Assembly (NCBI RefSeq): GCF_018294505.1
Contig: NC_057809.1
Coordinates: 414,508,104 to 414,572,103, forward strand
Origin: Triticum aestivum
Taxonomy: Eukaryota; Streptophyta; Magnoliopsida; Poales; Poaceae
DNA length: 64,000 nt
Direction of reading: 5' to 3'
The notes below the pieces were generated by a model. That model made no database searches. It saw only the letters and a list, made by a program, of their open reading frames with translations, and was not told the DNA's origin. The translations under genes and the position numbers were made by a program. Below, piece by piece: positions 12,357 through 22,957 of this stretch (its first letter is position 1; every line of letters begins with the position of its first letter).

Positions 12357-12837
12357 TGTCGGTGTCAAAACCGGCGGATCTCGGGTAGGGGGTCCCGAAC
12401 TGTGCGTCTAGGCCGGATGGTAACAGGAGACAGGGGACACTTTGTTTTACCCAGGTTCGGGCCCTCTCGATGAAGGTACAACCCTACTCCTGCTTGATTA
12501 ATATTGATGATATGGGTAGTACAAGAGTAGATCTACCATGAGATCAAGGAGGCTAAACCCTAGAAGCTAGCCTATGGTATGATTGTGTATGGAGTTGATC
12601 CTCTACGGACTACAACCCTCCGGTTTATATAGACACCGGATAGGGTTAGGGTTACACAAAGTCGGTTACAATGGTAGGAGATCTTGAATATCCGCATCGC
12701 CAAGCTTGCCTTCCACACCAAGGAAAGTCCCATCCGGACACGGGACGAAGTCTTCAATCTTATATCTTCATAGTCTAGGAGTCCGGCTGAAGGTATAGTC
12801 CGGCTACCCGAACACCCCCTAATCCAGGACTCCCTCA
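12357..12837 (-). repeat. 3' LTR of element D
   Basis: The 481 bp LTR reads in reverse complement from TGTCGGTGTC to CTCCCTCA. The adjacent GTAGCCCCCGAACC is the reverse complement of the polypurine tract. Confidence 0.95.
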
Positions 12838-13159
12838 GTAGCCCCCGAACCAGGCTTCAATGACGATGAGTCTGGCGCGCAAATTGTTCGGCATTGCAAG
12901 GCGGGTTCTTCTCCAAATCTTATGTACTTGTAGGAATAATGTCCTATTCTTGTAATGTAGTGCTCCTCGGCTTCCATGCCCAATAATGGCCGTCTTCTAC
13001 AGGTAAAGCAGATGCGAAAAACCGAGGCGTTTTTACATTTACACCCCTGGCCGTATAAACGAGCCGCCTATTTAACGGGATGGGGATTTAGATCCAAACC
13101 ACATATCCTCATTTCCGTGAGTGATCATCAGAGCGCTTCCAGCAAAGGTCTATTCCAAC

Positions 13160-15871
13160 ATGACCAGCTATCGTAGCTCCTCCCCTCGCCCCCCGGTCCC
13201 AAACCCGGGGACTGGGAGAGTTGTACCACCCCGCATAGCAAGTTAGCGTCACTTCAAGCCCAGGGATTCCTCCCCCAGGCCTGCATGGTCCCGGTCCGAG
13301 CCGGTCTCGCCACCTATAATGGCGGAAAACAAGCGGAGAGCACCCCCAATCCTTCTAGGGGAGAGCGGGTGTGCCTTGTCCCCTATCTATTAAGGGGACT
13401 GGGATTTCCAATTCACCCATTTCTCCGCGGGCTTCTAGAGTTTTATGGCCTCCTACTGCACAATCTCACGCCCGCCTCCGTGTTGCATATTGCGGGTTTC
13501 GTCGCCCTTTGCGAGCTATTTTTAGGCGTTGAGGCTCATTTCGCACTGTGGAAGAGGTTATTCTGTCTGGTGCTCCGTTCTCAAAAGGGGTCCATATACC
13601 AAGTGGGCGGAGCCGAAGTATGGCGCATCGCCGGGACCGGATACCTATCCAGAACCCCCAAGGAAGCGTCCGAGGACTGGCCTTCGGAATGGTTTTATAT
13701 AGGTGACGTCCCGCTATCGGACCCTATCCGGGTCGGTCTCCCTGAGTTCAACAGTGCTCCATTGAAGAAACGCTTGAGCTGGCGTGCGCGGAGCTCTCAG
13801 AGAGAAAGCGACAGAGACGTCCTTTACCTGATGGGCAGGATAAGACTGTTGGCTCATTCCGGACTAACCATGATTGGAGTCATGGCTGCATGCATTATGC
13901 GGGGGGTGCAGCCGCTTCAATACAGAGGCCACCCAATGTGGGAATTCAACGGGGAGGATGACACCACCCGTTATGGTCGTAAAGGGCCGGCCTCAGCTGC
14001 CGCTCTAGAAAAGATCTTATCCTCTTTGTACAAGGGAGAAAAGGAGGAATTCCTCCGCGTCAATCCGTGGGACGGATTCCATATGAACGATCCTCCAAGT
14101 TGGGTAAGCGAACAATTGCGCTTGCCTGTTTGTTTTATACTCCCGTGGTTAGATAGGTAGTCTAACAACTTCAATGCAGGAACTGCGGCAGGAGGTAAAA
14201 AATATCAGCAGCCGCCCTCCACAGCCCTAGGACCCAGAACGGTCCCTCGATCCGGACTCCGAAGAGGATCCGGACATATCAGTGGAGCTTATCGACGGGG
14301 TGTTCTATCAGCTAAGCAAGGACAATACCTTGGTAGCCATCACAGATGATTACCCAGGGTTAATCCCGGCCTCCCAGGTGACGGAAACCGGAGTCTCATT
14401 CGCTTGAGAGGGATTACACTCTCATGTATTTCGGTGTTTTTGACGACAACCGCGTTTTGCAGGGGAGATTTCCACGGCAGGGAGCCGAACCTGCGGCGGC
14501 TAGCCAACGAGGGGCCGTAGAGCCCCGTAGGACAAAAAGGAATGAAGTCCGGACTGAAATGCCAGCGCAAAGGTATAGTGCACCCTCTGCTTCCCTGGAG
14601 TTATTCTGTCAGGGTCACATTAACGTTCGTGCTATCTTCAGGACGAAGAGACCTCGCCGGACTACATCTGGAGAGGTTGCCAATCGCGCCTCCACCAGCC
14701 AGGCTCAAACGTCTGGCCAGGAAGCGGAGGCAAGTACAAGGCGCGCACCGAACGCTCCTCCGACAGAGGATGCGGACAGGTTGTCCGCCACAAATTCAGA
14801 AGTGGAGAGTGCCATGAACCACAGGCGTCGCCGGACAACTCTACGCGATGGTTGTTTCTCCCAAGAGGCTTTAGATGCCTTTAATTCGGGAGATGCGTAC
14901 CTCCGTGCCGCTCAAAATGGTTTAGCCAGAGCTACGGAGCAGTATGTGAAATACATATGGGTAAGAAAATTTTGGTTAAATATATACATATGCCAATAGC
15001 CCCCGAGACTTGAAACAGTTAGAGCAACTGATTTAAGGATCATTGAATATGCAGGTTCTTACAGAGAAGAAATCTGTACTGTCCCAGGAGCTAGAGAAGT
15101 GCAAGGCCCAACTAGAGGTCGCACTAGCTGCAGCAGGGGAGCCCCGAGAGACCCCCTCAGGTAAAATACACTTTGAAAGATTAGTATTGTGTGGTGTGGG
15201 TGCAAATTTGACAAGTTAAATTGCAGATGGCGCCGGACTCGATCCGGACAAGCAACAACTCTTACGCCAGCTAAAGGCCGGTGAGAGTATGTTGACAAGG
15301 GTGAGGCGAGAGAAGAATGATCTTCAGGATGCCAACACCAAGCTGGATGTCGAACTTAAAGATGTTCGTGGCCAGCTGTCGGACTCCACGAAGGAGAATC
15401 AGTGGCTTCGACGCGGCATTTTTAGTAAGTGCTTGAACGAACTTTTGAAAAAAAAAGTTCGGCGAGGAAGTCGATTAACAGAGTAATGTCTGTAGGTATG
15501 CTCACAGGTCGTCCTGCAGAGGAGATGCCTGGTTCTACGGGTGACCTCTTCCCGAACTCATGCAACTGCATGAGCGAATTCGGCAAGAGATGCGAGGTGT
15601 TTCCCAAGCCTTATGGCCTGCTCACTCCGTGCCCGGGAGCCTTGGAGATCTTGCGGAGAAGCTGAAGGGAGCTCGGCGGCGCTTCCGGTTGTGGAAGATA
15701 TCGGCCTGCCGACAAGGCGCTCGGGAAGCCTGGGCCATGGTGAAGACCCGTTTTATGAAGTCTGACCCGAACCACATGGCCGAGGTCGGACCAGTGGGCC
15801 CTGACGGGAAGGAGATCCCTGTGAGCTTAGTATACGGCCAAGTAGAGTTGGCCGCAAAGTATTCCCAGTAG
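13160..15871 (+). pseudogene. Antisense multi-exon ORF of element D (PF04195-like)
   Basis: It reads opposite to its element, starting about 320 bp from the 3' LTR. The likely start is the ATG at 13160 (MTSYRSSSPRPPVP). An in-frame TAG follows, and a frameshift comes before the long open segment. That segment (from about 13360 to 14160) has VPYLLRGLGFPIHPFLRGL, WPSEWFYIGDVPL and the MRGVQPLQYRGHPMWEF block, matching the antisense ORFs of elements A and B. After a splice donor near 14105 (GTAAGC), later coding-like pieces lie at 14424-14999, 15289-15486 and 15560-15871. The first two have Arg-rich and coiled-coil-like segments. The last matches the C-terminal block of the element B ORF (segment ARRRFRLWKISACRQGAREAW). 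Its function is unknown. Confidence 0.65.
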
Positions 15872-16719
15872 GACTGTAAATTAGACAGCCTGTTAGATGG
15901 TATAGAAGAGGAATACAATCAGTCATAATGACTATGTGATTTTGAATTGACATGTGTAATGCCTTCTAGCCGGATTGTAGATCGTTTGTCGTTGCCGACC
16001 TTTTCGCTTCAACCTCGAGACCTGACGGTCTGGAGTGTGTCCGAATACCATAGCGGTTATATAAGAACCGTGGTATGCATGGAGACCAGGCATAGGGGTC
16101 ATTAGTGCTTTATCAGACAAGTGCCCAACTAGTTATGTTATATTACATGGTTAGTAAGAAACATCTTCGAGAGAGAATAGTTCCGTTAGGGGTTCCTTTC
16201 GCTGGGAGGCATGCCCTAAAGTGCATGTCCGGACTGCGTAAAAAGACGCAGAAAAAGCATCTGGGGGCGCATAAAATGGGTAAAAAGATCATCTTTTATC
16301 TCACCGACCGAATATTCCTTTAAGAACTCTAGCTTTCGGCTTCACCCAGTCTGAGGTACACATCCGGCTGATCCGGCAGTAACAATCGCAGAGGTGCTCC
16401 CTTTACCACCTAGCCGAACAATCGGGAACGTAGGGGTAAGCACAGGAGCCAGGCAACCCAGCTTGGCCAAAACTTAAGTCATATCGATGCATATAATGGT
16501 GAAGAAAAAGGTACATGCGGAAGTTTGACGCATGTGTTGGGCATGAAGCCCATATAAATAAGCTTCTGTTAAAGAAGCCCCCAGGTTTAATGAGCGCGAG
16601 TGGCGCATCACTTAGATGAGCCTTTAAGGGCGATAAAAGAAAAGAGGGGAAGGAGAGAAATGTAAGACAGAAAAATGCAAAAAATGGACAGAGGAAGGAG
16701 ACGAACACAGAGTCCGGCG
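15872..16719. other. Non-coding spacer of element D
   Basis: This 848 bp lies between the end of the antisense ORF and the integrase stop. No coding pattern is seen on either strand. It is where the sense and antisense transcripts would converge. Confidence 0.5.
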
Positions 16720-18114
16720 CTAGGCGTAGAATCTTCGGAGACGGGTGGCGTTCCATGGGTTCGGCTCGAGTCGGTTATCCGACGCATCTCGCAGGCGGTA
16801 CGCCCCGCCAGTCAGGACTTGGTCGATTATGAATGGACCTTCCCACTTGGGCTTGAGTTTGTCCTTTTTCTTGTCCGGCAGGCGTAGAACTAGTTCGCCG
16901 ACATTGTAATTTTTGGCCCGTACTTCTCTGCTTTGATATCTTCGAGCCTGCTGTTGATAGAATGCGGAACGGGCTTTTGCCACGTCGCGCTCCTCCTCCA
17001 AAGCGTCCAAACTGTCCTGCCGATCGAGCTCGGCTTCTCTTTCTTCGTACATGCGCACTCGAGGTGAGTCATGAATTATGTCGCAGGGCAGAACTGCCTC
17101 TGCGCCGTACACCATGAAGAATGGTGTGTATCCGGTGGTGCGATTCGGCGTGGTCCGCAGCCCCCAGAGTACGGAGTCGAGCTCCTCTACCCAGTGCGTA
17201 TTAGATTCCTTAAGGGACCGCACTAGTCTGGGTTTAATGCCGCTCATGATAAGACCATTTGCACGTTCGACCTGGCCGTTGGTTTGTGGGTGATAGACGG
17301 AAGCATAATCGAGCTTGATGCCCATGTTTTTGCACCAGAGTTTTACCTCGTCGGCGGTAAAGTTTGTACCGTTATCGGTTATGATGCTGTGGGGGACGCC
17401 ATAACGGTGTACAACCCCGGATATGAAGTCTATCATAGGTCCGGATTCAGCCGTTTTAACAGGCTTGGCTTCTATCCATTTGGTGAATTTGTCCACCATG
17501 ACCAATAAATATTTCTTTCTATCGGTCCCGCCTTTAAGGGGTCCGACCATGTCAAGCCCCCAGACCGCAAAAGGCCAGGTGATTGGTATAGTTTGGAGTG
17601 CGGTGGGTGGCATATGGCTTTGGTTGGCAAAGAGTTGGCAACCAACACATCATTGGACTAAGTCCTGAGCGTCTGCCCGGGCCGTCGGCCAATAAAAGCT
17701 TGTACGGAAAGCCTTGCTAACAAGGGACCGAGCAGCGGCGTGGTGACCACCGAGTCCGGCATGAATTTCAGCCAGAAGGTTCCGCCCTTCCTCTTCGGAG
17801 ATGCACCTTTGAAGGACTCCGGTAGTGCTTTTCTTATAAAGCTCTCCCTCATGGACTCTGTAGGCTTTAGATCGCCGCACTATGCAGCGGGCCTCGTTTT
17901 GGTCCTCCGGGAGTTCCTGCCTAGCAAGGTAGGCTAGGAATGGTTCCGTCCACGGGGCGATGACCGCCATTATTACGTGGGCTGAAGGTGTAATTTCATT
18001 GGCAGAGCCTCCAATTGTGTCAGATTGTTCGGCGTCGAGTGGTGCGGCTGGGTCCGGGCTGTTATTTGCGGGTTCCCCCTCCCATGCTACAGATGGCTTG
18101 AACAATCTTTCCAA
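16720..18114 (-). pseudogene. Integrase of element D
   Basis: The integrase inserts retrotransposon DNA into the genome. The zinc-binding region (about 17,800-17,640) has HAGLGGHH and, after a TGA at 17650-17652, CVGCQ. The catalytic core has all three acidic motifs: WGLDMVGPL, ITDNGTNF and the Glu in NGQVERANG. The C-terminal half ends with the GPF/Y-like KPKWEGPFIIDQV, and no chromodomain is seen. The TGA fits CGA to TGA. The part upstream of 18114 joins the RNase H frame through a 12-base G run at 18124-18135, which shifts the frame. Confidence 0.9.
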
Positions 18115-19786
18115 AAAGATGTTGGGGGGGGGGGGACTGCATCGCGTTTTGCTCCGATGCGTGCCAGGACGTCCGCTGCTTGATTGTTTTCTCGGGCTAT
18201 ATGGTGAAACTCCAGCCCTTCGAACCGAGCTGACATTTTTAGGACGGCGTTGCGGTAAGCTGCCATTTTTGGGTCCTTGGCGTCGAAGTCGCCATTTATT
18301 TGGGATATCGCGAGGTTCGAATCCCCGCGTACCTCTAGGCGTTGAATGCCCATGGATACTGCCATCCGGAGGCCATGTAGAAGGGCCTCGTATTCGGCTG
18401 CGTTGTTGGAGTCCGTGTACATAATTTGTAGTACATATTGGACTGTGTCTCCTGTGGGGGACGTCAGCACGACGCCAGCCCCCAGTCCGGCCAACATTTT
18501 GGAGCCGTCGAAATGCATGATCCAGTTTGAGTATGTGCCGTACTCTTTAGGGAGTTCGGCCTCCGTCCATTCTGCGACGAAGTCGGCCAAAACTTGCGAT
18601 TTGATAGCTCGCCGTGGCTTATAGGTTATATCGAACGGGAGGAGCTCGATGGCCCATTTTGCGATCCGGCCCGTTGCATCGCGGTTGTTGATAATATCGT
18701 TAAGTGGTACTTCCGAGGCTACTGTTATGGAACACTCTTGAAAGTAGTGTCGTAGCTTTCGGGATGCCATGAGTACCGCGTATGCAATTTTTTGATAATG
18801 CGGGTACCATGATTTGCATGGAGTGAGGATAGTGGACACGTAGTAGACCGGCCTTTGAAGGGGGAATTTGTGTCCGTCCGTTTCCCGCTCGACAACGAGC
18901 ACTGCGCTGACAACTTGATGTGTTGCTGCAATGTACAATAGCATTGGTTCGCCGGTGTTTGGCGCGGCCAGGACTGGGTTTGTTGCCAATGTGGCTTTTA
19001 TTTCATCGAGTCCGGCCGTGGCGGCATCCGTCCACTTGAAGTGTTCGGTGCGCCGAAGGAGGCGATAAAGGGGCAGTGCCTTTTCTCCCAAGCGGGAGAT
19101 GAAGCGGCTTAGAGCCGCCACGCATCCGGTTAATTTTTGTATTTGTTTGAGGTCCTTTGGGATATCCAATTGTGACAAAGCTCGGATCTTGGCTGGATTT
19201 GCTTCAATTCCTCTACCGGATACAATGAAGCCCAAGAGCTTTCCGGCTGGAACGCCGAAGACGCATTTTTCCGGGTTGAGCTTGATGTCGTATTTTCGGA
19301 GGTTATCGAATGTGAGCCTCAAGTCGTCTACTAGAGATTCGACATATCTTGATTTGATGACCACATCATCCACATATGCCTCCACTGTTTTGTCGATCTG
19401 ACTTGCCAGACATGTCTGGATCATGCGCTGATATGTTGCGCCGGCGTTTTTTAGCCGAAGGGCATTGTGTTGAAGCAGAATGGGCCGTATGGTGTGATGA
19501 ATGCTGTTGCAGCTTGGTCTGATTCTGCCATCTTGATTTGATGGTAACCGGAGTATGCGTCGAGGAAACACAACGAATCGTGTCTTGCGGTGGCATCGAT
19601 AATTTGATCGAGACGGGGGAGGGGGAAGGGATCCTTTGGGCAAGCCTTGTTAAGGTCTTTAAAGTCGACACACAGGCGCCAGGATTTGTCTTTCTTTGGT
19701 ACCATCACCAGGTTTGCTACCCAGTCCAGATGTTTTATGTCTCTAATGAATCCGGCCTCCAATAGCTTGGCTAGCTCTTCTCCCAT
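18087..19786 (-). pseudogene. Reverse transcriptase and dual RNase H of element D
   Basis: The RT begins with a segment containing CVDFKDLNKACPKDPFPLP and has the catalytic YVDDVVIKS. A missing base near 19455, within the sequence for MPFG...LKNAG, splits the frame. Downstream is a connection/RNase H domain (PVYYVSTILT, WAIELLPFDITYKPR) whose first catalytic Asp is not evident. A second RNase H of the archaeal type follows, with HFDGSKM, NNAAEYEALLHGL and RGDSNL. This two-RNase-H layout is the main reason for a Tat assignment. The product would copy the element RNA into DNA in a virus-like particle. It is not functional as it stands. Confidence 0.9.
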
Positions 19787-19789
19787 AGC

Positions 19790-21865
19790 CTATCTCTTAG
19801 GTTCGGAAAAACGCTGAAGGGCTTGTTTGACAGGTTTGAATCCTTTTAGGATATTTAAGCTGTGTTCGGCCAACCTGCGTGGGATCCCTGGCATGTCTGA
19901 AGGGTGCCAGGCGAAAATGTCCCAATTCTCTCGTAGGAACTCTCGCAGTGCGGCATCTACATCGGGGTTCAGTTGTGCCCCGATGGAAGCTGTTTTATTG
20001 GGGTCCGTTGGATGGACCTGGAATTTGATTATTTCATCGGCTGGCTTGAAGGATGTGGATTTGGATCTTTTGTCGAGTATCACATCATCCCTGTTAACCG
20101 TGGAGCGTAGCGTAGTCAGTTCCTCGGCCGCCAAGGCTTCGGAAGGTGCCTCGAGGGCTAATGCGACTGTCTTGTTTTCGGCGCGGAGTGCTATGTCCGG
20201 ATCACTAGCTAGAGTGATAATTCCATTCGGCCCGGGCATCTTAAGCTTCATGTACCCGTAATGGGGTATCGCTTGGAAGATTGTGAATGCTTCCCGCCCT
20301 AGTAAGGCGTGATGTCCGCTTTTAAACGGGGCCACCTGAAACGTGACTTCTTCGGACCTGTAATTATCCGGCCTGCCGAACACCACATCTAGTGTGATTT
20401 TTCCTGTGCAGCGCGCTTCCCGACTGGGGATTATTCCTCTAAAGGTTGTGCTGCTTCGCTCGACGCGGTTCCAGTCTATTTCCATTTTTTGAAGGGTTTC
20501 CTCATAAATGAGGTTCAGTCCGCTGCCTCCATCCATGAGCACCTTGGTGAGGCGAAAGCCGTCCACTATGGGACTGAGGACCAATGCGGCTGGTGCTCGG
20601 GCTGTTCGGAATCTAGGTTCATCACTTGCGTTGAAGGTGATAGCAGTGTCGCTCCATGGATTTATTGTTGCAACTTGATAGACTTCGGCGAGGCTGCGGA
20701 GTGTTCTTTTTCGCATATTGTTTGATGCGAAAGTCTCGAAGACTGTGAGAACGGTACTGGTGTCCTCGGGCTGGCTTTCTGCGGCCTCCCGATTTAAGAG
20801 GTCCTCGCCAATTTTGGCTACCTGCCGGAGTATCCAACACGCTCTAAGGCTGTGAGTTGGTGTGGCGTCCTCTGTACTGTGAATTCTACAGGGTCCATCA
20901 AGCCACCTTTCCAGTACGGTTCCATGCCCTGTAGAGGGTTTTGGCTTTTTGCTATTTACTCCGGGTGTCTTGTGATGATGCACCCTCTTAGTTCGGATGG
21001 GATTATTATTCAAGGCCGGATTATCCCAAAATTTTATTTTGGTTTTCCAGCCACTTTCCATCGCACAGTACTTTTGTACTATGAACGCCAAGTCAGCGAA
21101 GCGTGTAATATCACGGCGACTTATGGCGTTAAGGATTCCCTCGTTCGTGCAATTACTGCAGAAGATTGATATTGCGTCTCCCTCGCGGCAATCCTTTATC
21201 CTGTTCATGACCAGGAGGAATCTGGCCCAGTAATGATGTACTGTTTCATCGGGCCTCTGCCTAACTTGGGAAAGATCGCTTATATTCGGGTGGGTGGGTG
21301 TTGTTGAATCTGAGACTTCACCCGATCCAAGATTCGGAGGCCGAAGAGTTTCCGAACTCTGAAGTTCGGATTCTTGGATGTTGTCCAGTGAGTCCGGCCC
21401 GTTGCCTGATCCTAAGCTCAGGTCTTGAGTTACATCCTCCTCTCCGCGGGTATCCGGCTTGGAGGGGTTGGGAATTCGGACGTAGCTGGTCCTTAAAATA
21501 GATGAAGGGTCGCCGCACTGCGCCTCTACCACGGCAACGTGGTGGGTGACTTGGGGAGAGTTAATTTCTCTTAGATCGGGTTTAAGCCCAACCTGGTCGT
21601 AATCCGTAGCAACCCCCAGGGCGGCGATGCGATCCAAGAGCCCGTTTACGGAAGAGAGCTCCATTGGATCTAGCTGCTCGATGAGCTCTGAGCTGACGTG
21701 TAGGTTGCTTTTGATGACCCGAGAGGTCACCGTCGGCGCAACAACCGAACAGGCGGTCATGAGGAAACCACCTAGTCGGAGGGTTTGGCCGACAGCCAAG
21801 GCTCCCTTAGCAACGGCGCCGTCTTTGAAGACGGGAGAAGGCATCCTTCCTGATTGTGACGGCAC
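19790..21865 (-). pseudogene. gag-protease of element D
   Basis: This is a 691-codon open frame from Met 21865. It contains a gag-like helical region (DLSQVRQRPDETVHHYWARF) and a Lys-rich stretch around HHHKTPGVNSKKPKPS. The retropepsin domain has the active-site motif KVLMDGGSGLNLIY and the strand HHALLGREAFTIF. The frame ends at a TAG (19790-19792) directly before the RT, and the same frame continues on the other side (AMGEELAKLLEAGF). The TAG therefore most likely replaces CAG in a gag-pol fusion. It lies next to the 5' LTR with a short leader. Confidence 0.85.
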
Positions 21866-21891
21866 AGAGGAACTCTCAATGAAAGCAACAA

Positions 21892-22372
21892 TGTCGGTGT
21901 CAAAACCGGCGGATCTCTGGTAGGGGGTCCCGAACTGTGCGTCTAGGCCGGATGGTAACAGGAGACAGGGGACACTTTGTTTTACCCAGGTTCGGGCCCT
22001 CTCGATGGAGGTACAACCCTACTCCTGCTTGATTAATATTGATGATATGGGTAGTACAAGAGTAGATCTACCACGAGATCAAGGAGGCTAAACCCTAGAA
22101 GCTAGCCTATGGTATGATTGTGTATGGAGTTGATCCTCTACGGATTACAACCCTCCGGTTTATATAGACACCGGATAGGGTTAGGGTTACACAAAGTCGG
22201 TTACAATGGTAGGAGATCTTGAATATCCGCATCGCCAAGCTTTCCTTCCACGCCAAGGAAAGTCCCATCCGGACACGGGACGAAGTCTTCAATCTTATAT
22301 CTTCATAGTCCAAGAGTCCGGCTGAAGGTATAGTCCGGCTACCTGAACACCCCCTAATCCAGGACTCCCTCA
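21892..22372 (-). repeat. 5' LTR of element D
   Basis: The 481 bp LTR differs from the 3' LTR at about nine positions by eye. It is flanked on the right by the CCCGC duplication. Confidence 0.95.
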
Positions 22373-22957
22373 CCCGCGCCTGGGACACCTCCCTCCATCG
22401 CATAGGAAAGCGCGCCTAGCACCCCTCTCGGGCAAGGCTCGAGGGCTCTCTTCTGGAGGGCCTCAGACTTTGCCAACATCACGAGGGAGGCGCTTGGGCA
22501 CCACTTGGAGGCGTGCTTTGCGGCACGTTTCCCTCAGGAGAACATAGGGCAAGGAGTGCCCACCGTTCAGGAGTTCATCACCAAGACCACTCAGGAACTG
22601 CAAGACGCAAGGGCCATGCACGGCGGCCGCCGCTCACCAGGCGCAGCTCCCCATCCAGGCGAGGATGCCGCGCTACGCGTCTGCATCGACATCCCAGGGC
22701 TCAACCGGCCCGCCTCTCAGGAGCTTTTCTGGCCTTCGCGTGTGGGACGCTGCGAGGGCCCACCTCACAGCTACGTTTGCATGCCTTTTGGCCTGCCGAG
22801 CATGGCGACCGCCTATCAGCGCAACCTGCGGAGCATCCTGGCGGCTCAGGAGGCCAGGCACCACGCTGTGCTGATGGAGATGAAGACGGTCCTCAAGGAA
22901 CCCCTGGACCCCCAGAGCCTCCCGAAGCTCAGGGCCCCGGTGGCTCATGAGGAATAG
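22373..22957 (+). pseudogene. Degenerate reverse-transcriptase remnant of element C
   Basis: Directly after the duplicated CCCGC, element C resumes. Short RT-like words survive: FPQENIGQGVPTVQEFI, CIDIPGLNRP (compare CVDFxxLNK) and YVCMPFGLPSMATAYQ (compare the FGLxNAGATxQ block). Large parts between and after them are missing, and the YVDD box is not found. The stretch is too decayed for confident limits. Confidence 0.6.

Larger units (their letters stand above)
12357..22372 (-). mobile_element. Complete Fatima-like Gypsy (Tat lineage) insertion (element D)
   Basis: This is a complete 10,016 bp element on the minus strand with two 481 bp LTRs and a perfect duplication CCCGC (12352-12356 and 22373-22377). 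Gene order is gag, protease, RT, RNase H, a second RNase H and integrase, with an antisense ORF between integrase and the 3' LTR. The second, archaeal-type RNase H and the antisense ORF are hallmarks of the Tat lineage. By eye the LTRs differ at about 9 of 481 positions (about 2%), so the insertion is fairly recent. Even so, the pol frame has two stops and two frameshifts. It landed in the gag-pol of element C. Confidence 0.95.

Noticed and set aside
12485..12600. Possible plant gene promoter or leader
   Set aside because: It is part of the Fatima-like LTR found three times in the window.
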